Assembly (NCBI GenBank): GCA_030147805.1
Contig: JASBUR010000037.1
Coordinates: forward strand, 62,001-126,000
Origin: Sphingomonadaceae bacterium
GTDB taxonomy: Bacteria > Pseudomonadota > Alphaproteobacteria > Sphingomonadales > Sphingomonadaceae
Length of the DNA stretch: 64,000 nt
Reading direction: 5' to 3'
The notes beneath the pieces were generated by a model. The model was not told the origin of the DNA. It searched no databases and worked only from the letters and a program-made list of their open reading frames with translations. The position numbers and the translations under genes were made by a program. Of the stretch, positions 58,279 to 64,000 are shown in pieces. The stretch's first letter is position 1, and each line of letters begins with the position of its first letter.

Positions 58279-58893
58279 CTAGGTGCCCGGATAGCGCTCC
58301 GCCTTGAGCAGCCGCGCGAGATGCGCGGCGTTCGACGCGAGCATCGCGGCGGTCTCGGCGACCTTGGGCGGCACCTGCGGCAGCTCCTTGAAATCGGTGC
58401 CGTGCATCGCCTCGCCGACCCAATAGCAGGCGCCGCCGGCGGGGATCGTCCAGCCGACGTCGTTTAGCGCCTGGAACAGGCTGGCGGTGACGCTGTGCGC
58501 GCCGTCCTCGTTGCCGACGATCGCGGCGACGGCGACCTTCGAGAAGCTCGGCATCCGACCTTGGTCGTCGGTCTCGCCGAGGAAGGCGTCCATGCGCTCG
58601 AGCACGCGCTTGGCGACGCTCGACATCTGCCCGAGCCAGATCGGCGTGCCGAAGATCAGCAGGTCGGCGGCGAGGATGCGGCGCCGGACGTCGGGCCAGT
58701 CGTCGCCGGGGCCCTCGTCCGAGCTGACCCCGGGAAGGATGTTGCGGCTCGCCAGCCGGATCGTCTCGCCGAGCGCGACGCCGTGCTTCGCCAGTTCGTC
58801 GCCGATCACGCCGATCATCCGGTCGGTCGACGACGTTTCCTCCGCGTCGGCCGCCTTGAGCGAGCCATTGAGGGCGATGGCCTGCAGCGTCAT
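58279..58893 (-). CDS. NADPH-dependent FMN reductase/flavodoxin-like protein
   Basis: A 204-residue flavodoxin-fold protein: MTLQAIALNGSLKAADAEETSSTDRMI (the phosphate-binding loop), ADLLIFGTPIWLGQMSSVAKRVLERMDAFL (the isoalloxazine loop), KVAVAAIVGNEDGAHSVTASLFQALNDVGW. It reduces FMN or quinones with NAD(P)H. Two consecutive ATGs (58896, 58893) follow AAGGAG; the second has better spacing. It is transcribed towards the PAP2-like gene. Confidence 0.85.
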   Translation of the reverse strand: MTLQAIALNGSLKAADAEETSSTDRMIGVIGDELAKHGVALGETIRLASRNILPGVSSDEGPGDDWPDVRRRILAADLLIFGTPIWLGQMSSVAKRVLERMDAFLGETDDQGRMPSFSKVAVAAIVGNEDGAHSVTASLFQALNDVGWTIPAGGACYWVGEAMHGTDFKELPQVPPKVAETAAMLASNAAHLARLLKAERYPGT

Positions 58894-58999
58894 CATCTTC
58901 TCCTTCGTCCGGCGCCGGCGCGCGGGCCGCCGGCCTGATCTGCTGGGCAAGCGAGCCGCGCCGCGAATGGTTCCTGCCGCCGCGCCAGGGGCGGCGGGC

Positions 59000-59725
59000 T
59001 CAGCGCAGCGCGTCGTCGAGGAAGGCGAGCAGCGCGGCCCAGGAATGTTCGTGCGCGCGGCGGTCATAGGCCATGCGCGCGTCGTCGAGCCCGTCGACGT
59101 CGACGTTGGTGAAGCTGTGGAGCGCCCGGCCGTAGATCGACATCTGCCAGTCGGCGCCGGCGCGCATCATCTCGGCCTGGAAGCCGGCGACGTCGTCGGG
59201 CGGAACCAGCGGGTCCCTGGCGCCGGTGAACACCGCGATGCGCGCCGCGTCGACCTCGGGCGCGGCAGGGCGGCGGGTGGTGAGCAGGCCGTGGAAGCTG
59301 CCGACCGCGGCGAGCGGCGCGCCGCTGCGCGCGAGCTCGAGGACGGCGAAGCCGCCGAAGCAATAGCCGATCGCCGCGAGCCGCTCCGCCGGGAGGCCGC
59401 TCGCCGCGGCGAGCGCGTCGAGTCCGGCGCGCACGCGACCGCGCAGCAGGTCGGGGTCGGTGCGGAAGCGATCGAGCGCCGCGTGCATCGCCGCGCCGTC
59501 GAGCACGCGTCCGCCGCCGTGCATGTCGGCGGCGAGCACCAGATAGCCGAGCTCGGCGAGCCGCTGGCTGTGGCGGCGCACGTTGCCGCCGATGCCGTCG
59601 GCTTCGTGAACGACGAGCACCGCGCGGCCGTTGGCGGCGCCGGCCGGGCGGTAGAGTTCGCCGTGGCAGTCGAGGTCGCCGTCGGCGTAGCGGTACGGCA
59701 CGGCCGCTTGCGGGTCGGTGGACAT
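59000..59725 (-). CDS. dienelactone hydrolase family protein
   Basis: A 241-residue alpha/beta hydrolase: VLVVHEADGIGGNVRRHSQRLAELGYLVLAADMHGGG (Glu41), nucleophile Cys122 in IGYCFGGFAVLEL, the acid Asp in TGARDPLVPPDD and the His in GRALHSFTNVDVDG. Classical enzymes open dienelactones in chloroaromatic breakdown; many relatives act on other esters. About 270 bases upstream hold only a short palindrome (59832-59844). Confidence 0.86.
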   Translation of the reverse strand: MSTDPQAAVPYRYADGDLDCHGELYRPAGAANGRAVLVVHEADGIGGNVRRHSQRLAELGYLVLAADMHGGGRVLDGAAMHAALDRFRTDPDLLRGRVRAGLDALAAASGLPAERLAAIGYCFGGFAVLELARSGAPLAAVGSFHGLLTTRRPAAPEVDAARIAVFTGARDPLVPPDDVAGFQAEMMRAGADWQMSIYGRALHSFTNVDVDGLDDARMAYDRRAHEHSWAALLAFLDDALR

Positions 59726-59992
59726 GGCTTGCTGGCTCCCGAGGCTGTTGCTCGAGAAACGCCCGCGGCGGGCGAAGGCTCCGGCGGGCGAGGCGCCGGT
59801 CGGGTCAGGATCGTAGGAGTTGGCTTCGCCCCGTTCGTCGAACGAGGGTCAGATTCCGGAACGATCGACTTTGGGCACGCCGGCCGGTGGCGCGAGGGGG
59901 TGACCGAACGCGGATCGCTGCCGCTCGCGCCGTCGCCGCGGATCACGAAAGCCGCGCGTCCCGGGAATTGGCGCCGACGCTTGGCCGCGCCT
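59726..59992. other. gene-free stretch with a short palindrome
   Basis: This gap between the dienelactone hydrolase start and the LysR stop has no credible gene. CGTTCG-T-CGAACG at 59832-59844 is a perfect short inverted repeat that may be an operator or terminator part. Confidence 0.4.
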
Positions 59993-60886
59993 TCACACCG
60001 ACCTGCTCGCGCGAAGCGCCTCCCTGAACAGGTCGAAGGCCGTCGTGCCCCGCCGATCGGGGTAATAGAGGTGATAGCCGGCGAACGGCTCGCACCACGG
60101 CTCCAGCAAGCGGGTGAGACGGCCATCGGCGAGCGGCGCCGCCACGAGATCCTCCAGGATGTAGAGGATGCCGAAGCCCTCGACGGCGGCCGCCACCAGC
60201 AGATTGCCGTCGTTGAACACCGGCCCCCGACCCGGCCTGACCGTCACCGCATGGCCGTCGCGCTCGAACGACCAGGGCGACAGGTCGCCATGCCCGTCGC
60301 CGTAGGCGATACAGCGATGCGCCGTGAGGTCGGCGGGCGCCATCGGGGTGGGATGGTCGCTCAGATAGCCGGGAGCGGCCACCACCGCGACGCGAAGCGG
60401 CGGCCCGATCGCCAGGGCGATCATATCCTTCTCCAACCGCTCGCCGAGCCGGATGCCCGCATCGTAGCGGCCCGCCACGACGTCGGTCATCCCGCCCTCC
60501 ACGCACACCTCCACCTCGATGCCCGGGTGGCGGCGCATGAACGACGGGAGCATCGGCCACAGCAATGTATCGGCAGCGTGCTTGCCGGTCGTGATCCGCA
60601 CGGTGCCGATCGGCACCCCGCGAGCGCGGGACAGCGCCTCGATGTCGTCGTCCAGCCCGGCCAGTGCCGGCGCCAGCGTCGCGAGCAGGCGATCGCCGGC
60701 AGCGGTCGGGGCCACGCTGCGCGTCGTGCGCGAGAGCAGGCTGAAGCCGAGTTGGCCTTCCAGCCGCTTCATCGTCTGGCTCAACGCAGACTGGGTGACG
60801 CCAAGCCGCCGCGCGGCACGCGTGAAGCTGCGGTCGGCGGCGATCGCCGCGAAGACGGCGAGGTCGCCGAGCTGATCCGGACGCAT
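59993..60886 (-). CDS. LysR-family transcriptional regulator
   Basis: A 297-residue regulator. The winged helix-turn-helix is at about 5-65 (LAVFAAIAADRSFTRAARRLGVTQSALSQTMKRLEGQLGFSLLSRTTRSV). The substrate-binding domain covers 90-290 (GTVRITTGKHAADTLLWPML, VEVCVEGGMTDVVAGRYDAGIRLGE, GFGILYILEDLVA). It is divergent from an SDR gene, the standard arrangement for a LysR target. Confidence 0.9.
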   Translation of the reverse strand: MRPDQLGDLAVFAAIAADRSFTRAARRLGVTQSALSQTMKRLEGQLGFSLLSRTTRSVAPTAAGDRLLATLAPALAGLDDDIEALSRARGVPIGTVRITTGKHAADTLLWPMLPSFMRRHPGIEVEVCVEGGMTDVVAGRYDAGIRLGERLEKDMIALAIGPPLRVAVVAAPGYLSDHPTPMAPADLTAHRCIAYGDGHGDLSPWSFERDGHAVTVRPGRGPVFNDGNLLVAAAVEGFGILYILEDLVAAPLADGRLTRLLEPWCEPFAGYHLYYPDRRGTTAFDLFREALRASRSV

Positions 60887-60916
60887 TGATGATCCTCGCT
60901 ACTGGGGCCTATTACT

Positions 60917-60943
60917 CATTAGGCGGTTATCCTGATCCATTAG
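60917..60943. promoter_or_regulatory. direct repeat in the LysR/SDR intergenic region
   Basis: CATTAG occurs at 60917-60922 and 60938-60943, 21 bases apart, i.e. two helical turns, in the 102-base gap between the divergent genes. This spacing suits a LysR tetramer; binding is inferred. Confidence 0.4.
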
Positions 60944-60988
60944 CGCAACTACCTAGCCAGCCACGGCGGAAGCAGCGAGGAGCAGGCG

Positions 60989-61804
60989 ATGGGCAAGGTT
61001 TGGCTGGTGACGGGCGCAAGCCGGGGACTGGGACGCGAGATCACGCGCGCCGCGCTCGATGCGGGCGAAACGGTCGTGGCGACGGCGCGGTCCGCCGACG
61101 CGGTTCGCGACGCCTTCGGCGGCGATCAGGATCGCCTGCACGCCCTGGCGCTCGATATCACCGACGCCGAAGCCGCAAGGTCGGTCGCCGCCGAGACCAC
61201 CGAGCGGTTCGGCGCGATCGACGTGCTGGTCAACAATGCCGGCTATGCCGAACTGGGCTTCTTCGAGACCTTCACCGATGCCGCGGTGCGGCGTCAGTTC
61301 GAGGTCAACCTGTTCGGCACGATGAACGTCGCGCGCGCCGTCGCCCCCCACATGCGTCAGCGCCGCTCAGGCCTCTTCGTCACCATCTCGTCGGTCAGCG
61401 GACTGGTCTCGAGCGGCGGGGGCGCGGTCTACTCGGCGTCGAAGTTCGCGGTCGAGGGATGGATGGAGGGCTTCGCCGAGGAGCTTGCCCCCTTGGGCGT
61501 GCGCTCGCTCTTGGTCGAGCCGGGGATGCTGCGCACCGACTTCATGGACCCAAAGTCGGCGAGCTTCGGCAGCCTCGACATCCCAGACTATGCCGAGGCG
61601 GTCGCGCAGTATCGCGCGTTCATCGACGAGGCCAACGGCAACCAGCCCGGCGATCCGAAGCGGCTCGCTGCACGGATCGTGGTGCTTGCTTCGCAGGCTG
61701 AGGCGCCATCGCGGCTCGTCTTCGGCGACGACGCACGGCAATGGGCCGGAGCGAAGATCGACCGGCTGCGACAGGAGATCGCCCGGTCCGCCGAACTCGG
61801 CTGA
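60989..61804 (+). CDS. short-chain dehydrogenase/reductase
   Basis: A 271-residue classical SDR: NAD(P)-binding TGASRGLG (8-15), VLVNNAGYAELG (82-85), catalytic Ser in TISSVSG, Tyr148 and Lys152 in YSASK. Arg-rich residues after the glycine motif suggest NADP(H). It oxidises or reduces an unknown alcohol/ketone. Its expression is probably under the divergent LysR protein. ATG follows GAGGAG. Confidence 0.9.
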   Translation: MGKVWLVTGASRGLGREITRAALDAGETVVATARSADAVRDAFGGDQDRLHALALDITDAEAARSVAAETTERFGAIDVLVNNAGYAELGFFETFTDAAVRRQFEVNLFGTMNVARAVAPHMRQRRSGLFVTISSVSGLVSSGGGAVYSASKFAVEGWMEGFAEELAPLGVRSLLVEPGMLRTDFMDPKSASFGSLDIPDYAEAVAQYRAFIDEANGNQPGDPKRLAARIVVLASQAEAPSRLVFGDDARQWAGAKIDRLRQEIARSAELG

Positions 61805-62031
61805 ACCGACAAATCCTGGTGGGACACAGCGAGGGCGGCGCAGCTGAGCCACTGGAACGGCTCGAGCGGCATAGTTGTCGCTTTCATGCCGTGCACATGT
61901 CGATCGCCGCGCAAACCGTGTGGTCCCAAGTAGGGTGCAGCAGTCCTGAGCGGCTACTGTTGGGCCGGAGGCGGAATGGCCGGTTTCAGGCAAAGGGACG
62001 TCAAAGCGGATATTGGCGTGTTTACGCGGGG

Positions 62032-62955
62032 TCATCCGTCATGAGCGGTGACGAACCGAGAAATGGCGTCGCGCCAAGCCTCGGGCTGCGCCATGTGGCC
62101 GGCGCCGGCTAGTTCCGCGAACGACCCGCGCTTCAGCCTCGGCAGCATGGCGCGGGTAGCGGCGGGCGTCATGATATCGAACTCGCCGCACAGCAACATC
62201 GTCGGCACGCGAACGCGGTTGAGGAGCGGCTCGTCGCCAAATCCCTTCAGCGCGCCGCCCATGGGCGTGAGGCGATCGCCGATCATCGCCATCGACAAGG
62301 CGTCGCCGCGATCCTCGGGAACCTCGGCCATGTAGGGCCTGGCGACCGCGCGCGTGCTGGTGCGATTGAGGTGGGTGCGCATGAACGCTCTAATGGCGTT
62401 CCCATACGCCGGGTCGTCCAGCGTGCCCGCACGCTCATGTGCCTCGATCACCGCGCCGAGGCCGTCGGGCATCGCGGCATAGAGGCTGCGCACGCTGGCA
62501 TCTAGGCGGCGGGCAGAAAGCGGTGTCCCCTGCAGGATCAGGCTCCGCAAGCCTCGAGGGTTGCGTGCGGCATAGCGCATGCCGACGATGCCGCCCCAGC
62601 TATGGCCTAACAAGTGGAAGTTGCTGACATCAAGGGCCTGCCGGATCGCCTCGATCTCCGACCCGAAGCGATCGACGGTCCAGTTTGCTCGATCGCCCGG
62701 CGCGTCGGAACGACCGCTGTCGAGCTGGTCGTACAGAATGATAGCGCGTTCAGACGCAAGCGGCAGCGCCGGGAAAAAATGCCACAAGGCGCCACCGGGG
62801 CCGCCGTGGACCATCAGCAAAGGCGGCAGAGGACCGGACAGGTTTCCATTCACTCTTACGTAGAGGTTTCCGCCGGTCACAGGCACCCTCAACTCACGAT
62901 CGGCAGGAGGCACCTCCGGATCGCCGGCTGCCAAGACCGGCGGGTAGGCGCACAT
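62032..62955 (-). CDS. proline iminopeptidase-like alpha/beta hydrolase
   Basis: A 307-residue enzyme from Met 62955: LLMVHGGPGGALWHFFPAL (oxyanion loop HGGPG), nucleophile Ser119 in LGHSWGGIVGMRYA, the acid Asp in CGEFDIMTPAA and the His in GAGHMAQPE. HGGPG and GHSWGG are the proline iminopeptidase signatures. The reading frame continues upstream through DLTRRTLIAGGIASM, a Tat signal, to an ATA codon at 62998-63000 preceded by GGAG. The ancestral start was probably ATG there; as written the enzyme would lack its twin-arginine export signal. Confidence 0.82.
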   Translation of the reverse strand: MCAYPPVLAAGDPEVPPADRELRVPVTGGNLYVRVNGNLSGPLPPLLMVHGGPGGALWHFFPALPLASERAIILYDQLDSGRSDAPGDRANWTVDRFGSEIEAIRQALDVSNFHLLGHSWGGIVGMRYAARNPRGLRSLILQGTPLSARRLDASVRSLYAAMPDGLGAVIEAHERAGTLDDPAYGNAIRAFMRTHLNRTSTRAVARPYMAEVPEDRGDALSMAMIGDRLTPMGGALKGFGDEPLLNRVRVPTMLLCGEFDIMTPAATRAMLPRLKRGSFAELAGAGHMAQPEAWRDAISRFVTAHDG

Positions 62956-63000
62956 CGAGGCGATGCCGCCGGCGATCAGCGTTCTGCGTGTGAGATCTAT

Positions 63001-63520
63001 TCGTTCTCCAATTCACGGCAGCCCGATCGCTGCATAGGCCATCGCGACCATGCCAGAAACGCCATTTGTCGCAATTGAATTGGCAACAATCCGGGGGTGC
63101 AAGTTGCTGGCCGGTCCTGGCCGGTCCTGGCCGGTTTAGGCGCGGCGTGAACGACCGAATTGCCCGCACAGCAGACGAGCAGCTTGAGGTGGGGCCGATT
63201 TCGGACTGTCCACCTTTGTGGGCGTATCGACCAAAGCAGACGCGACAGCGGGTTTGAGGGCTGGCTATTCATTGCGCCAACTGAGGGGGCGTGGGGCGCC
63301 CTTTTCCGCGGCTGCATGCCGGCGCCCGATTTCGTGCTCATGCGTCAAATGACGCCTGGTGTTCTACGGCTGGCGCGTCTGGGCTGGCACAACCGCACCT
63401 CAGCCGTCTCGACGGCTCTCTCGAAGGTCCAAGCTAGATATCGTTGGCTGGTCGAGGACGGCAAGCAACGGTCCTGTCGCTTACTTCCGCTTTCAATGTG
63501 CTCTTGCTAATCACAGGCGC
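63001..63520. other. 520-base stretch without a supported gene
   Basis: Short open frames exist but none has a good start, codon pattern or recognisable motif. It contains three tandem 10-base repeats (63107-63136) and is somewhat lower in G+C than the surroundings. Promoters for the hydrolase and for the GAF gene should lie here; I could not identify boxes with confidence. Confidence 0.5.
63107..63136. repeat. three tandem copies of a 10-base unit
   Basis: CTGGCCGGTC at 63107-63116 and 63117-63126, then CTGGCCGGTT at 63127-63136. A short slippage-prone repeat in non-coding DNA. Confidence 0.7.
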
Positions 63521-64000
63521 ATGAAGCCTGCGCTCCACCCGTTTGAACGTGAACGCCTGTGCGAACTGCGTCGCTACGGAATCCTCGACACGGACCGGGA
63601 GCGCGAGTTCGATGAGCTGGTCGAGATCGTGGCGGAGATCTGCGAAGCCCCGGTGTCTGTCATCAATTTCATCGACGATGGCCGGCAATGGTTCAAGGCA
63701 GAGGTCGGGCTCGGCGTTAGATCAACCCCGCTCGAGACCAGCCTGTGCGGCCACGCGATTCTGCAGGGCGACTATATCGAAATTCCAGACACGCTCGAAG
63801 ATGCGAGGATGGCGGACAATCCCCTTTGCACCAGCGATCCGGGATTTCGCTTCTACGCGGGATCCGTCCTCAAAGGGGCCAACGGTCTGCCACTAGGCAC
63901 GCTGTGCGTCCTGGACCACAAGCCGCGGGCTTTGTCCGAACATCAGCGCAAGGTGCTGCGGGTCATTTCGCGCCACATCATGCGCGAACTGGACCTCCGT
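63521..64000 (+). CDS. GAF-domain sensor protein, cut by the right edge
   Basis: 160 codons are visible from ATG 63521 and the frame is open at the window end. The visible part is one GAF domain: HPFERERLCELRRYGILDTDREREFDELVEIVAEICEAPVSVINFIDDGRQWFKAEVGLG, TSLCGHAILQGDYIEIPDTLEDARMADNP, FYAGSVLKGANGLPLGTLCVLDHKPR, then QRKVLRVISRHIMRELDLR. Proteins that begin like this usually continue into a histidine kinase or a GGDEF domain. The missing half decides the output. Confidence 0.85.
   Translation, partial: MKPALHPFERERLCELRRYGILDTDREREFDELVEIVAEICEAPVSVINFIDDGRQWFKAEVGLGVRSTPLETSLCGHAILQGDYIEIPDTLEDARMADNPLCTSDPGFRFYAGSVLKGANGLPLGTLCVLDHKPRALSEHQRKVLRVISRHIMRELDLR

Noticed and set aside
63160-63510. 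116-codon frame before the GAF gene
   Set aside because: No ribosome-binding site, odd composition and no recognisable motif; treated as non-coding.

Overview
The window is high-G+C chromosomal DNA whose gene set points to an alphaproteobacterium of the order Sphingomonadales. The indicators are a TorF-family porin, PEP-CTERM secreted proteins, an ECF41 (SigJ-type) sigma factor, a haloalkane dehalogenase, a PhyH dioxygenase, the MpaB/DUF2236 family and an NTF2/phosphotransferase catabolic style. The placement is inferred from gene families and composition; I cannot fix the genus. I see no rRNA, tRNA, CRISPR array or complete insertion sequence.

Layout. (1) 0-15.4 kb: ordinary accessory metabolism. 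It holds a secreted esterase, a GNAT, GFA and PhyH proteins, an amidinotransferase-fold hydrolase, a TspO-like membrane protein, a HerA-type ATPase, a ZIP-like membrane protein, two PEP-CTERM proteins, a thioesterase, and a glycosyltransferase/GH130 phosphorylase pair. (2) 15.4-18.3 kb: a secreted-protein gene broken by an in-frame TAG, followed by an AT-rich block holding a complete type II-A-like retron (msr-msd RNA, nucleoside-deoxyribosyltransferase-like effector, reverse transcriptase). This is the clearest defence system here and looks horizontally acquired. (3) 18.3-23 kb: two amidohydrolases, a retropepsin-like lipoprotein, a KGG-repeat stress protein and a nested set of REP-like inverted repeats. 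(4) 23-25 kb: a small regulatory region with a LexA-like box, an XRE-S24 repressor and repeated GCC-N5-GGC operator-like sites. (5) 25-34 kb: a PEP-CTERM protein, a translationally coupled phosphotransferase operon, a TorF porin, a dual GGDEF-EAL protein, an AhpD/ECF41 module with a recognisable ECF41 promoter, a serine-hydrolase remnant and two duplicated NTF2-like genes. (6) 34-38.7 kb: an M28 peptidase, a cluster of very small genes around a second LexA-like box, and an MpaB-family oxygenase.

(7) 38.8-47.1 kb: a phage-derived set (terminase large subunit, DUF1073-type portal, a small structural protein, a pectate-lyase-like tail-spike protein) interrupted by cellular genes and ending in a lower-G+C stretch with an FkbM methyltransferase. 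I see no capsid, protease, integrase or lysis genes, so it is a remnant or domesticated set. It is followed by an Xre-RES toxin-antitoxin pair. (8) 48.3-64 kb: transporters and enzymes (RarD, serine hydrolase, ABM monooxygenase), a HisKA_2-type histidine kinase divergent from a haloalkane dehalogenase operon, a cysteine-rich copper-storage protein, a PspC mini-operon, a NYN nuclease, an HDAC-like deacetylase, small stress-type genes, a degenerate PAP2 protein, an FMN reductase, a dienelactone hydrolase, a LysR/SDR divergent pair, a Tat-type alpha/beta hydrolase whose start codon appears to have become ATA, and a GAF-domain protein cut by the right edge.

Nearly every real gene carries a long open frame on its opposite strand, which is usual at this G+C content. 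Those shadow frames were left out.
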